This document shows, piece by piece, positions 47,117 through 56,233 of a stretch of DNA of 64,000 nucleotides. The stretch's first letter is position 1, and each line of letters opens with the position of its first letter. Source of the stretch: CALKJU01 sp046349355. Lineage in GTDB: Bacteria; Pseudomonadota; Alphaproteobacteria; Geminicoccales; Geminicoccaceae. The stretch lies in assembly GCA_046349355.1 (NCBI GenBank), contig JAXMCM010000022.1, positions 1 through 64,000 on the forward strand, read 5' to 3'. The notes under the pieces were generated by a model. It saw only the letters and a program-made list of their open reading frames with translations. It ran no database searches and was not told the origin of the DNA. A program made the position numbers and the translations under genes.

Positions 47117-47384
47117 GTGGCCTCCCTTTGTTCGGGCCGGCAGGGCCGAAGCACGACCCTGACGGCAGGTTCGCAGTGCAAACTCTGTGACCGATGGGCG
47201 ACGGTTGGCAATGACAAATCGGTGACCGGGGCGTCGCCGCGGGTAGCTTTCGCCCATTGCACCCAAGCCCGGTTTGCGTGAGAGTGAGGTGGGGAGAGCG
47301 GTGCGCAGAACCGGGGCCGTCGGACCGGCGGCGCGGGGACGGCTGAGGGGTGCCAGCCGCAGCGTGCTCCAGGGGGCATGGGCG

Positions 47385-48272
47385 ATGCAGTGCTCGGATC
47401 TCGAGCGTTATCTGGAGGCCTACCTCGACCTTCGGCTCGGGCGGTCGCGCGGCGCCATCCTGCGCCGGCACCTGAGCGCCTGTGCCGGTTGCCGCGCCCG
47501 CGTCAATCATCTCCGCCAGTTCGAGCGTGACCTGCAGCGCCAGTTCCGTGCCATGGAGCGGGTCCATTCGGTCTGGAACGGGCTCGAGCCCGACCTCGTC
47601 CGCAGCGGCGGCGGGCCCGGCGAACCGCCCGCCCTGGCCTTCCTGCCACCCGAGCCCCTGCCACCGCTGGCGGCACCGTCCGGTGCCTCGGCGGCGCGCG
47701 TGCTGCCGTCGGCGTCGTCGGATGCTGCGGGCGACGGCGATCCCGGCCGGCGTCGCGCCTGGCGCCTGTGGGCACGCCGCATGGTCGGCGCCGTGCTCGT
47801 GCTGGCCGCCGTCGGCGCGGTCGGCACCTCCGTGACCGAGATGGTGCGGCCGACGGCGGTCAGTGCGCCGCTGCGGGCCTACTACGCGTTCCGCGACGGA
47901 TCCGGCCGCCTCGGCCTGTCGACCGGCGACGCGACGCGGCTGCGCGACTGGTTCGCCTCGCGCCTCGGCGGCGGGTTCCCCGAACCGCCGCAACCGACCG
48001 GCTTCATGCTGGCCGGTGGCTGGGTCGACGAGGCGGCGACGCCGCCGGCCGCGGCGATCGTCTACGAGCGCGACGGCCTCGCCACGCTGCTCTACGTCGA
48101 GAGCCAGCCGGCCACGGCCGCTGTCGAGCCGGGCGAGACCAGGCCGCAGCCGGCCGAGGGGATCAACGAGCTGCGCTGGGCGCGCGACGGCTTCGCCTAT
48201 TCGCTGCTCAGCCCGCTGCCGGCGCCGGAGCTCGGCGGGTTCGCCGAGCCCCTGACCGCCAAGGCCCTGTAG
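47385..48272 (+). CDS. Zinc-finger anti-sigma-like membrane protein (orphan)
   Basis: 295 residues from ATG 47385, with AGGGGG eight bases upstream; the frame stays open to 47274. The N-terminus has the ZAS/zf-HC2 pattern His29-x3-Cys33-x2-Cys36 (HLSACAGC), typical of redox-sensitive anti-sigma factors. A Pro/Ala-rich linker (about 65-130) leads to one membrane helix (MVGAVLVLAAVGAVGTSV) and a periplasmic domain of about 145 residues. No ECF sigma gene is adjacent. The upstream gap of 268 bases is divergent with the EF-G-like gene. Confidence 0.8.
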   Translation: MQCSDLERYLEAYLDLRLGRSRGAILRRHLSACAGCRARVNHLRQFERDLQRQFRAMERVHSVWNGLEPDLVRSGGGPGEPPALAFLPPEPLPPLAAPSGASAARVLPSASSDAAGDGDPGRRRAWRLWARRMVGAVLVLAAVGAVGTSVTEMVRPTAVSAPLRAYYAFRDGSGRLGLSTGDATRLRDWFASRLGGGFPEPPQPTGFMLAGGWVDEAATPPAAAIVYERDGLATLLYVESQPATAAVEPGETRPQPAEGINELRWARDGFAYSLLSPLPAPELGGFAEPLTAKAL

Positions 48273-48281
48273 TCCGCCGCC

Positions 48282-49970
48282 TCACTCCAGCGACAGGGGC
48301 TTCAGCTCCTCGAACCGGTCGCCGGGCCCCGGATTGTCGCGCGGTGCTGCCCCGCCGAGGTGGTGGACGATGCCCCAGACGGCGTTCAGGGCCGTCGTCA
48401 CCGCCCCCTCGACCCAGCCGGGGGTCCAGCCGACGTCGTCGCCGGCCATGAAGATGCCGCGCTGCTCGGGCGGCATCCGGTCCTGCATGAAGTGACAGTA
48501 CATGCGGTGATTGTACCGGTAGTGCCCGGGCAGGGCGCCCTTGAAGGCGCCGAGGAAGTTGGGGTCGGCCTCCCACGACACGGTGATCGGGTCGCCGATG
48601 ATGTGCTTCTCGATGTCGAGATCGGGATAGATCTTGCGAAGCGCGTCGAGGATCAGCCGGACGCGCTTGTCGACCGGCAGCGGCAGCATCTTCAGGGCGT
48701 CGCTCATCCACGAGTAGCTGAGGCAGATGACCGCGGGCTTGTCCGGGCCGTTGTCGAACAGGTAGGTGCCGCGGCTGAGCCGGTCGGTCAGCGTCTGGCT
48801 CATCGGGTAGCGGCCGGTGCGCGGGTCGCGCTCCTTCCAGAACGGACGGTCGACCATGACGAAGGTCTTGGACGACTGCATGTAGCGGGTGCGGTCGAGC
48901 GCCATCCACAGCTTGTGGGAGAACAGCCGCTCGTCGCACTCCATGTGCGTGGTCAGCAGCCAGGACTGGCAGGTCACGAGCGCCGCCGGGAAGGTCCGGG
49001 TGTGGCCCCAGCGATCGGTGATGGTGAAGCCGCCGCCGTCCGCGGCGACGATGCGGGCGACGCCCGGACGGGTCGCCCCGTTGTGCAGCTTCTCGAGGCT
49101 CGTGCCGGCCGGCCAGTGGACCAGCTTGTCCGGCGCCCGGCGCCACAGGCCGCGCGGCATCTGCTCGACGCCGCCGACGACGAGCCGCTGGTCCTCGTCG
49201 CAGTTGGTGTAGACGACGCGCAGGATCTCCAGCATCGAGTTGGGGAAGTCGGTATCCCAGCCGCCGGTGCCGAAGCCGACCTGGCCGAACGCCTCGATGT
49301 GGCGGAACGAGCGCCGCATGAAGGCATCGGACGTCGCGCAGAAGCCGTAGAAGGTGCGGTCGTCCCAGATCGGGATGAGCCGGTTCCAGATGGCCTTGAC
49401 CGCGGCGACGTCACGGTTGCGGATGGCCTGCTGCATGTCGCCGAACTGGGCGACATGCTCGAGCGCCTCGTGCCACGCCGCCGCGACCTCGCGGTAGAAG
49501 CGCGGCAGCTGGTCCATCGTCTCGACGTAGGTGGTCTCGCCCTCGAGGTCGATCACCGTCGAGGGGGTTGCCCCCGCCAGCGGGTTCGGGAACTCGCGGG
49601 TCTCGAGGCCCAGCAGGTCGAGGTAGTGGTAGAAGCCGGTCGACGAGATCGGAAAGCGCATGCCGCCGAGCTCGGCGACGACGCCTTCCGCGCCCTCGAA
49701 GGGTTGCGAGCGCAGCCGGCCGCCGATCCGCGAGCTCTCGTAGATGACCGGTTTCAGGCCCAGCTTCATCAGCTCGTAGGCCGCGGTCATCCCGGCCGCC
49801 CCGGCGCCGACGATGGCGACCTCGGTACCGTGCCGCTCGGCCGGGACCGCACCCAGCCCCGCCGGATGCTTGAGCCAGTCGTCGTAGGCGAACGGGAAGT
49901 CCGGGCCGAAATAGGTTACCGGCCGGCGATGCTCGCCGGTGTCGACGAGCGGGTTGTGGGCGGCGGTCAT
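48282..49970 (-). CDS. davB: L-lysine 2-monooxygenase (DavB)
   Basis: 562 residues. FAD amine oxidase that converts L-lysine and O2 to 5-aminovaleramide, CO2 and water. The dinucleotide motif is VAIVGAGAAGMTAAYE; the N-terminal YFGPDFPFAYDDWLKHPAGL, IGGRLRSQPFEG, GFGTGGWDTDFPNSMLEI, QSSKTFVMVDRPFWK and FLGAFKGALPGHYRYN blocks match Pseudomonas DavB closely. The davA gene lies 25 bases upstream on the same strand, completing the first two steps of the 5-aminovalerate pathway. Tryptophan 2-monooxygenase is the nearest alternative, but the DavA neighbour and motif detail favour lysine. Confidence 0.92.
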   Translation of the reverse strand: MTAAHNPLVDTGEHRRPVTYFGPDFPFAYDDWLKHPAGLGAVPAERHGTEVAIVGAGAAGMTAAYELMKLGLKPVIYESSRIGGRLRSQPFEGAEGVVAELGGMRFPISSTGFYHYLDLLGLETREFPNPLAGATPSTVIDLEGETTYVETMDQLPRFYREVAAAWHEALEHVAQFGDMQQAIRNRDVAAVKAIWNRLIPIWDDRTFYGFCATSDAFMRRSFRHIEAFGQVGFGTGGWDTDFPNSMLEILRVVYTNCDEDQRLVVGGVEQMPRGLWRRAPDKLVHWPAGTSLEKLHNGATRPGVARIVAADGGGFTITDRWGHTRTFPAALVTCQSWLLTTHMECDERLFSHKLWMALDRTRYMQSSKTFVMVDRPFWKERDPRTGRYPMSQTLTDRLSRGTYLFDNGPDKPAVICLSYSWMSDALKMLPLPVDKRVRLILDALRKIYPDLDIEKHIIGDPITVSWEADPNFLGAFKGALPGHYRYNHRMYCHFMQDRMPPEQRGIFMAGDDVGWTPGWVEGAVTTALNAVWGIVHHLGGAAPRDNPGPGDRFEELKPLSLE

Positions 49971-49995
49971 GGGTCGTTTCCGCGCTGTCGGAGCT

Positions 49996-50802
49996 TCATT
50001 GCCCCTGTGTGAGGTCGCCGTAGAGGGCCGGGCGGCGGTCCCGGAGGTAGGTGTTGATGCCGCGGCGGCGGGCGAGGTCGGCGGGGTCGAGGTCGGCCAG
50101 GATCAGCGCCGCGTCGCGCCCGGCCACCGCCAGCACCTCGCCGTCCGGGGCGGCGATGCTGCTCTGGCCGAAATAGCGCAGCTCGCCTTCGGCGCCGCAG
50201 CGGTTGGCGTAGGCGACGGCCATCTGGTTCTCGAAGGCGCGGGTCCGCACCATCGGGCCGCCGACGAAGTCGTAGGGCTCCATGTTGGCGGTCGGCACCG
50301 CCAGCAGGTCGCAGCCGGCCAGCGCCCAGGCCCGCGCGTTCTCGGGGAATTCGAGGTCGTAGCAGATCAGGACGCCGACCTTGAGGCCATCCACCTCGGC
50401 CGGTGCGGGCAGGCCGTCGCCGGCGGCGAACATGCCGCGGTCGAGGTCGCCGAAGAGATGGGTCTTGCGGTAGTTCAGCAGCGTGCCGCCATGGCGGTCG
50501 ATCAGGATGGCCGAATTGTAGACCCGGCCGTCGGCGCCGAGCTCGGGATAGCCGTACAGCAGGGCGACGCCCGTGCGCCTGGCGATGGCCGCGGCCCGCT
50601 CGGCCGATGGCCCGTCGACCGGCTCGGCCAGCCGGCGCGCCGCCTCGGCGCCGATGGCGTAGCCGGTCAGGTACATCTCCGGACAGACCAGCATGGTGCC
50701 GCCGCGGGCGGCGACGTCGGTCGAGGTCCGCTCGAGAAGGTCGAGGGCCGCCGCGACGTCCATGGCATCGGGGGGACCCTGATAGACCGCAAGGCGCATC
50801 AT
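49996..50802 (-). CDS. davA: 5-aminovaleramide amidase (DavA)
   Basis: 268 residues from ATG 50802 (adjacent ATG 50799 is equally possible). Nitrilase-superfamily carbon-nitrogen hydrolase that hydrolyses 5-aminovaleramide to 5-aminovalerate and ammonia. Catalytic triad: Glu in LLVCPEMYLTGY, Lys in NYRKTHLFGDLD, Cys in GVLICYDLEFPENA. Paired with davB as in Pseudomonas. The downstream steps (davT, davD, csiD/lhgO) are not in the window. rmuC lies 50 bases upstream on the same strand and is unlikely to be functionally linked. Confidence 0.9.
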   Translation of the reverse strand: MMRLAVYQGPPDAMDVAAALDLLERTSTDVAARGGTMLVCPEMYLTGYAIGAEAARRLAEPVDGPSAERAAAIARRTGVALLYGYPELGADGRVYNSAILIDRHGGTLLNYRKTHLFGDLDRGMFAAGDGLPAPAEVDGLKVGVLICYDLEFPENARAWALAGCDLLAVPTANMEPYDFVGGPMVRTRAFENQMAVAYANRCGAEGELRYFGQSSIAAPDGEVLAVAGRDAALILADLDPADLARRRGINTYLRDRRPALYGDLTQGQ

Positions 50803-50852
50803 CGCTGCTTCCGGCAGTGAGGCCGCCAGCATAGCCGCTGGCGGGACCGGCG

Positions 50853-52049
50853 TCAGTCGGCGGCCGGGCCGGCGGTGCCGGAGCCGAGGTGGTCGAGCCG
50901 GTCGAGCCGCCGCTCGAGCTGCCGGACCCGGATCCCCTGCAGCCGGTGGAACGCCGCCTGCGCCTCCTCGAGGGCCCGGCCGACGCGCTCGCTCTCGGCG
51001 AGGTAGTCGGTCCAGGCCTTGCGGAAGCCGCCCAGCAGCAGGGCCAGCTCGCGGGCGGCCTCGCCGAGGCGGAAGCTGTCGAGCCCGCGGCGGATGACGG
51101 CGAGGATGGCGAACAGCGTCGCCGGCGAGGCCAGCACGACGGAACGTCCCAGCGCCTCGTCGAGCAGGCCGGGCTCGATCTCGAGGGCACCGGCCAGGAT
51201 CTGCTCGTTGGGCACGAACAGGATGGCGAAATCGAGCGTCCCGTCGGCCGGGGCCACGTAGTCGCGGCCGGCCACCTCGCCGATGCGGGCGCGGACGTCG
51301 CGGACGAAGGCGGCCTCGTGGCGGCGGCGCGCCGCGTCGTCGGTCGCCTCGGCCAGACGCAACCAGTTGTCGAACGGGAACTTGACGTCCATGTGGACGA
51401 CCAGCCCGTGCGGCAGCAGGAAGGTGAAGTCGGGGCGGCGGGTGCCGTCGGCGATGCCCTGCTGCTTGCGGTAGCTGACATGCTCGACCATGCCGCTGGC
51501 CCGCAGCACGTCCTCGGCGAGCCGCTCGCCCCACTGGCCGCGGGCGCGCGCATTGCCCAGCGCCGCCGCCAGCTGCCGGGTCTGCGCCGCCAGCGCCTCG
51601 GCACTCTGCCCGGCGACGTCGAGGCGCGCCGCCAGCTCGCCGAACTTGCCGGCCCGGTCGCGCTCCAGCTCGCGGATCAGCCCCTGCATCCGCTCGAGCT
51701 GGGCCAGCACGACGTTGATCCGCGCCTCGAACTCGGCCCGTTCGGCGGCGAGCTGCTGGCCCTGCAGCCGGCGCTCGGCGCCGAAACTGGTCTGCGACAG
51801 CCGCAGCAGGTCGTCGCCGGTGCGGCGCATGGCCGCGTCGGTGACCTCGCCGAAGGCCGCCTTGACGCCGTCAAGCAGCGCCTCGGTCTCGGCCTGGCGG
51901 GCCGCCTCCTGCCGCTCGAGCAGCTCGCGGGCGAGCCGCCGGCGCCCCGCGGCGAGCCAGAGGCCCAGCACCAGACCGGCAACGAAGCCTGCCAGCAACC
52001 AGCCGAGCGCCGCCGCGTCGACCACCGGCCAGCCGTTCGGCAGTCCCAT
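50853..52049 (-). CDS. rmuC: DNA recombination protein RmuC
   Basis: 398 residues from ATG 52049; an in-frame TTG at 52073 is an alternative. RmuC proteins limit inversion between short repeats and belong to the PD-(D/E)XK nuclease-like group. One N-terminal membrane helix (LGWLLAGFVAGLVLGLWLAA), a long Ala/Arg/Glu-rich coiled coil (about 50-190), then the conserved domain with RGQWGERLAEDVLRASGM, PDFTFLLPHGLVVHMDVKFP and LFVPNEQ. Divergent from the polyamine operon; its start lies about 55 bases from the sigma-54-like promoter. Confidence 0.92.
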   Translation of the reverse strand: MGLPNGWPVVDAAALGWLLAGFVAGLVLGLWLAAGRRRLARELLERQEAARQAETEALLDGVKAAFGEVTDAAMRRTGDDLLRLSQTSFGAERRLQGQQLAAERAEFEARINVVLAQLERMQGLIRELERDRAGKFGELAARLDVAGQSAEALAAQTRQLAAALGNARARGQWGERLAEDVLRASGMVEHVSYRKQQGIADGTRRPDFTFLLPHGLVVHMDVKFPFDNWLRLAEATDDAARRRHEAAFVRDVRARIGEVAGRDYVAPADGTLDFAILFVPNEQILAGALEIEPGLLDEALGRSVVLASPATLFAILAVIRRGLDSFRLGEAARELALLLGGFRKAWTDYLAESERVGRALEEAQAAFHRLQGIRVRQLERRLDRLDHLGSGTAGPAAD

Positions 52050-52102
52050 CTCCGACGGTTTCCTCCGCTCCAAAGCCTACGAAAGCGTCATGTCCCGGAT
52101 GC

Positions 52103-52119
52103 TTGGCACGCCGTGTGCT
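52103..52119 (+). promoter_or_regulatory. Sigma-54-type promoter upstream of potD
   Basis: TTGGCACGCCGTGTGCT has GG at 52105-52106 and GC at 52117-52118, ten bases apart, matching the -24/-12 consensus TGGCACG-N4-TTGCA except in the last element. It is followed by about 50 bases to the potD ATG. RpoN control would put polyamine uptake under nitrogen regulation. Confidence 0.5.
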
Positions 52120-52171
52120 CGTAGGCTAAAGGCGCGGAAAATGCGAGCAGCCCAAGCCGGAGTTCTACCTG

Positions 52172-53251
52172 ATGGGTCGTCGTCGTTCCTCTCCGTTCCC
52201 GGCCAGCGTCCTGTCCCGCCGCGGCTTCCTCGGCCGCAGCGTCGCCGTCGCCTCGGTGCTGCCACTGGCCGGCCGGACCGCCTTCGCCCAGGAGCAGTCG
52301 GTCAACGTCTACAACTGGGACACCTACATCGGCGAGAACACGCTCGACGAGTTCACCGAGAAGACCGGCATCGAGGTGCGTTACGACCTGTTCGCCAGCA
52401 ATGACGAGCTGTTCGCCAAGCTGCGCGAGGGCAACCCCGGCTACGACGTCATCTTCCCGTCGAACAACTTCGTCGAGCGGATGATCGTCGCGAAGATGCT
52501 GGAGCCGCTGGATCACGCCAAGATCCCGAACCTCGCCAACCTCGCGCCACGCTTCCAGAACCCCGACTTCGACCCCGGCCTGAAGTACAGCGCTGCCTAT
52601 TTCTGGGGCACCCAGGGCCTCGGCTATCGCAAGTCGGCGGCCGAGCCGACCGGCTGGGCGGACATCATGGCGTCCGACAAGTATGCCGGGCGCATCTCGC
52701 TGCTCAACGACACCGACATCATCCGGATGGCGCTGAAGTATCTGGGCTTCTCGCTGAACACCGCCGACCCGGCGCAGATCACCGCCGCGCAGGAGGCGCT
52801 GATCAAGGCGAAGCCGAACTTCAAGGCCTTCGCCCCCGACACCGGGCAGGACCTGCTGATCTCGGGCGAGGTCGACGTGTGCATGGAGTGGTCGGGCGAC
52901 ATCACCCAGGTGATGAGCGAGGATGACGACCTCTCCTACGTCGTGCCCAGCGAAGGGTCGCTGCTGTGGGTCGACAACATGGCCATCCCGACCGGCGCGC
53001 CGCACGTCGACAATGCCCACGCCTTCATCAACTTCATCCTCGAGCCGCAGGTGCACGCGGACATCGCCAAGGAGGTCCGCTTCGCCCTGCCGAACGCCAA
53101 GGCGTTCGAGCTGCTGCCGGCCGAGGATCGCGACAACCGGGTGATCTATCCGGACGAGGCGACCCTCGCCAAGTGCGAGTTCGCCATTTACAAGGGCGAG
53201 GAGATCGAGGGCCTCTACGAGACGGCGCTGACCAAGGTGCTGTCGGCGTAG
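52172..53251 (+). CDS. potD: Spermidine/putrescine-binding protein
   Basis: 359 residues. Periplasmic polyamine receptor for the PotABC importer. A twin-arginine signal (SRRGFLGRSVAVASV) ends near residue 40. The mature protein opens with VNVYNWDTYIGENTLDEFTE, typical of PotD/PotF, and keeps the polyamine-site aspartates and aromatic residues in regions such as GYDVIFPSNNFV and VCMEWSGDITQV. PotD versus PotF (spermidine versus putrescine preference) cannot be decided. First gene of potDBCA, behind a sigma-54-like promoter. Confidence 0.92.
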   Translation: MGRRRSSPFPASVLSRRGFLGRSVAVASVLPLAGRTAFAQEQSVNVYNWDTYIGENTLDEFTEKTGIEVRYDLFASNDELFAKLREGNPGYDVIFPSNNFVERMIVAKMLEPLDHAKIPNLANLAPRFQNPDFDPGLKYSAAYFWGTQGLGYRKSAAEPTGWADIMASDKYAGRISLLNDTDIIRMALKYLGFSLNTADPAQITAAQEALIKAKPNFKAFAPDTGQDLLISGEVDVCMEWSGDITQVMSEDDDLSYVVPSEGSLLWVDNMAIPTGAPHVDNAHAFINFILEPQVHADIAKEVRFALPNAKAFELLPAEDRDNRVIYPDEATLAKCEFAIYKGEEIEGLYETALTKVLSA

Positions 53252-53282
53252 GCGGCGCCGGGACCACCGGGGCGCGGAGCGG

Positions 53283-54191
53283 ATGGAGAATTGGCGTAAC
53301 CAGCCGCTGGTCTTCTGGACGTTCCTGCTCCCCGGGGTGCTCTGGCTCCTGATCTTCTTCCTCGTACCGCTGGCCCTGATCTGGGGCATCGGCTTCGGCG
53401 AGCGGCGCGGCCCCGTCGACATCGAGATCACCTGGACGCTGCAGAACTACATCCAGGCGATCGACCCGCTCTACCTCGGCCTGTTCGTCAAGTCGTTCTG
53501 GATCGCGCTGGTCGCCACCGCCGCCTGCCTGGTGCTGAGCTTCCCGGTGGCGATGGCGGTGAGCTTCGCCCCGGGCCGGGCCAAGCTCGTGCTGCTGATG
53601 CTGGTGATCCTGCCGTTCTGGACGAACCTGCTGATCCGCACCTACGCGATGATCGCCGTGCTGCGCGGGCAGGGCTACGTCAACTGGACGGTCGAGTGGT
53701 TCTGGAGCCTGGGCAAGCTGCTGCTCACGCCGATCGGCCTCGGCGGCCTGTTCGGCGACCGCTTCGTGCCGCTGGAGCTGCTCTACAACAACACCGCCGT
53801 CGTCGTCGGCATCGTCTACGTCTACCTGCCCTTCATGGTGCTGCCGCTCTACGCGACGCTGGAACGGCTCGACCGCAGCTTCCTCGAGGCCAGCCTCGAC
53901 CTCGGTGCCGGCCAGTGGCGCACCTTCTTCTCGGTGACCGTGCCGCTGGCGATGCCGGGCATCGTCTCGGGCGTGATCCTGGTCTTCATCCCGGCGCTCG
54001 GCACCTTCCTGATCTCCGACCTGCTGGGCGGCCCCGACAGCCAGCTGATCGGCAACGTCATCGAGCGGCAGTTCAAGTCGGCGAACAACCTGCCGCTCGG
54101 CGCGGCGATGTCGTTCATCCTGCTGTACCTGACGTTCGTCGCCCTGGCGCTGCGCGCCTGGTTCAGCCGCGGCGAGGCCCGCGATGCGTGA
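53283..54191 (+). CDS. potB: Polyamine ABC transporter permease
   Basis: 302 residues, inner-membrane permease with about six helices. The EAA loop that contacts PotA is EASLDLGAGQWRTFFSVTVP (about 201-220). It begins 31 bases after potD and overlaps potC by eight bases. The substrate follows from the operon. Confidence 0.93.
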   Translation: MENWRNQPLVFWTFLLPGVLWLLIFFLVPLALIWGIGFGERRGPVDIEITWTLQNYIQAIDPLYLGLFVKSFWIALVATAACLVLSFPVAMAVSFAPGRAKLVLLMLVILPFWTNLLIRTYAMIAVLRGQGYVNWTVEWFWSLGKLLLTPIGLGGLFGDRFVPLELLYNNTAVVVGIVYVYLPFMVLPLYATLERLDRSFLEASLDLGAGQWRTFFSVTVPLAMPGIVSGVILVFIPALGTFLISDLLGGPDSQLIGNVIERQFKSANNLPLGAAMSFILLYLTFVALALRAWFSRGEARDA

Positions 54192-55008
54192 GCGCCCGGG
54201 CCCGCTCGAGTTCACCCGGCGCTGGTGGATGCGGCTCTGGCTGCTGGCGGTGTTCGTCTTCCTCTATGCGCCGATCGTCTGCCTGATCGCGTTCAGCTTC
54301 AACGACAGCAAGCGCAACATCGTCTGGCAGGGCTTCACCCTCGAATACTACGCCAAGGCGCTGAACAACGATTCGCTGCTGGCGGCGTTCGGCAACAGCA
54401 TCACCGTGGCGCTGATCTCGACGGTGATCAGCACCGTCATCGGCGCCCTGCTGGCGCTGGCGCTGTGGCGCTTCCGGTTCCCCGGCCGCGCCCCGCTCGA
54501 GGCGGCGACCGCCCTGCCGATCGTCATCCCCGAGATCTGCATGGGCGTGGCGCTGCTGGTCTTCTTCAACCGGATCAACTGGCCGACGGGGCTGCCGTGG
54601 CCGCTCGACCTGTCGTCGATCATCGTCAGCCACGTCGCCTTCAGCTTCCCGTTCGTCACCGTCGTCGTCCGCTCGCGGATGGTCGGCTTCGACCGGTCGC
54701 TGGAGGAGGCCTCCAAGGATCTCGGCGCCTCGGAGTGGCAGACCTTCTGGAACGTCACGCTGCCCTACATGAAGCCGGGCCTGATCGCCGGAGCGCTGCT
54801 GGCGATGACCCTGTCGCTCGACGACTTCGTCATCACCTTCTTCACCTCCGGCCCGGAGACCCTGACCTTCCCCATCAAGGTCTACTCGATGGTCCGCTTC
54901 GGCGCGACGCCCGAGGTCAACGCCGCCTCGACCGTGCTGATCGTGTTCACCGTCGTCCTGACCGTCATCGCCCTGCGGCTGCAGTCGCCGGCGAAGCAGG
55001 AGGCCTGA
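54184..55008 (+). CDS. potC: Polyamine ABC transporter permease
   Basis: 274 residues, second inner-membrane permease, about six helices. The EAA loop reads EASKDLGASEWQTFWNVTLP (about 176-195), followed by PGLIAGALLAMTLSLDDFVI, typical of PotC. It overlaps potB by eight bases, and potA follows after ten. Confidence 0.94.
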   Translation: MRERPGPLEFTRRWWMRLWLLAVFVFLYAPIVCLIAFSFNDSKRNIVWQGFTLEYYAKALNNDSLLAAFGNSITVALISTVISTVIGALLALALWRFRFPGRAPLEAATALPIVIPEICMGVALLVFFNRINWPTGLPWPLDLSSIIVSHVAFSFPFVTVVVRSRMVGFDRSLEEASKDLGASEWQTFWNVTLPYMKPGLIAGALLAMTLSLDDFVITFFTSGPETLTFPIKVYSMVRFGATPEVNAASTVLIVFTVVLTVIALRLQSPAKQEA

Positions 55009-55018
55009 GCGGCGCGCC

Positions 55019-56113
55019 ATGGCGGACACCCAGCCCATTGTCAGCATCCAGGGCGTGACCAAGCGGTTCGGCCGCTTCACCGCCGTCGAGCCGACCAACC
55101 TCGACATCCCGCGCAACGCCTTCTTCGCGCTGCTGGGCCCGTCGGGCTGCGGCAAGACCACCCTGCTGCGCATGCTCGCCGGCTTCGAGTCGCCGACCGA
55201 GGGCAAGCTGCTGATCGACGGCCAGGACATGAGCACGGTGCCGCCGAACCGGCGGCCGGTGAACATGGTGTTCCAGTCCTACGCCGTGTTCCCGCACATG
55301 ACGGTCGCCGACAACGTCGCCTACGGCCTCAAGGTCACCGGCGTCCCGGCGGCGGAGATCGGCCCGCGCGTCGCCGAGGCCCTGGCCAAGGTCAAGCTCA
55401 CCGGGTTCGAGGCCCGCCGCCCGGACCAGCTCTCCGGTGGCCAGCGGCAGCGCGTCGCCCTGGCCCGGGCGCTGGTCAAGCGGCCCAAGGTCCTGCTGCT
55501 CGACGAGCCGCTGTCGGCGCTGGACAAGAAGCTGCGCGAGGAGATGCAGCTCGAGCTGGTCCGCCTGCAGCACGAGGTCGGCATCACCTTCATCGTGGTC
55601 ACCCACGACCAGGAGGAGGCGCTGTCCATGGCCGACCACATCGCCGTCATGGAGAAGGGGCGCATCCTGCAGATCGCGCCGCCGCGCGAGCTCTACGAGC
55701 ATCCGAACTGCCGCTTCGTCGCCGGCTTCATCGGCGCCATGAACCTGTTCGAGGCCGAGGTGAAGGGCACCGCCCAGGGCAAGGCCCGCCTCGAGGTCCG
55801 CGGCATCGGCCCGCTGGACGTCCCGGTCGACGACCGGACGCCGGCGCCGGGCGCTGCCACCCTGGCGGTGCGGCCCGAGAAGATCCGGCTGGAAACCGCC
55901 GAACCGCCGGGCAGCGGCGGGCGGCTGCACGGCCGGATCGAGCAGCTGGCCTACTTCGGCGACACCAGCCAGGTCTACGTCGGTGCCGACGACGGCGTGC
56001 GGGTGAGCGTGATGCGCCATAATGCCAGCCGCAGCGCCGACAACGGCCTTGCCGTCGGCCAGCCGGTCTGGCTGAGCTTCGCGCCCGAGGATGCCATCCT
56101 CCTGACAGATTGA
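55019..56113 (+). CDS. potA: Polyamine ABC transporter ATP-binding protein
   Basis: 364 residues. ABC ATPase: Walker A GPSGCGKTT, Q-loop around VFQSYAVFPHM, signature LSGGQRQRVALARAL, Walker B VLLLDEPLSALD, H-loop VTHDQEEAL. The C-terminal TOBE domain (about 275-360) is present, as usual for PotA. It energises PotBC. Last gene of potDBCA, separated from tauABC by 120 bases with a hairpin. Confidence 0.95.
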   Translation: MADTQPIVSIQGVTKRFGRFTAVEPTNLDIPRNAFFALLGPSGCGKTTLLRMLAGFESPTEGKLLIDGQDMSTVPPNRRPVNMVFQSYAVFPHMTVADNVAYGLKVTGVPAAEIGPRVAEALAKVKLTGFEARRPDQLSGGQRQRVALARALVKRPKVLLLDEPLSALDKKLREEMQLELVRLQHEVGITFIVVTHDQEEALSMADHIAVMEKGRILQIAPPRELYEHPNCRFVAGFIGAMNLFEAEVKGTAQGKARLEVRGIGPLDVPVDDRTPAPGAATLAVRPEKIRLETAEPPGSGGRLHGRIEQLAYFGDTSQVYVGADDGVRVSVMRHNASRSADNGLAVGQPVWLSFAPEDAILLTD

Positions 56114-56163
56114 GGATTCTTGCCGCGGTCGATAAGCGCGCAACCTGCTGTGCACCGCAACAA

Positions 56164-56186
56164 AAGCCTATTGCACATATAGGCTT
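56164..56186. terminator. Inverted repeat between potA and tauA
   Basis: AAGCCTAT (56164-56171) and ATAGGCTT (56179-56186) form a perfect 8-bp stem with a seven-base loop, AT-rich for this genome. Read on the minus strand it is followed by TTTTGTT, but that strand has no gene to terminate. On the plus strand it could stop potDBCA or act as an operator for tauABC. Confidence 0.4.
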
Positions 56187-56233
56187 AATGTGTCAGTTCC
56201 GGGGCATCGGGCCAACGCCAGGAGCTAGACAAC

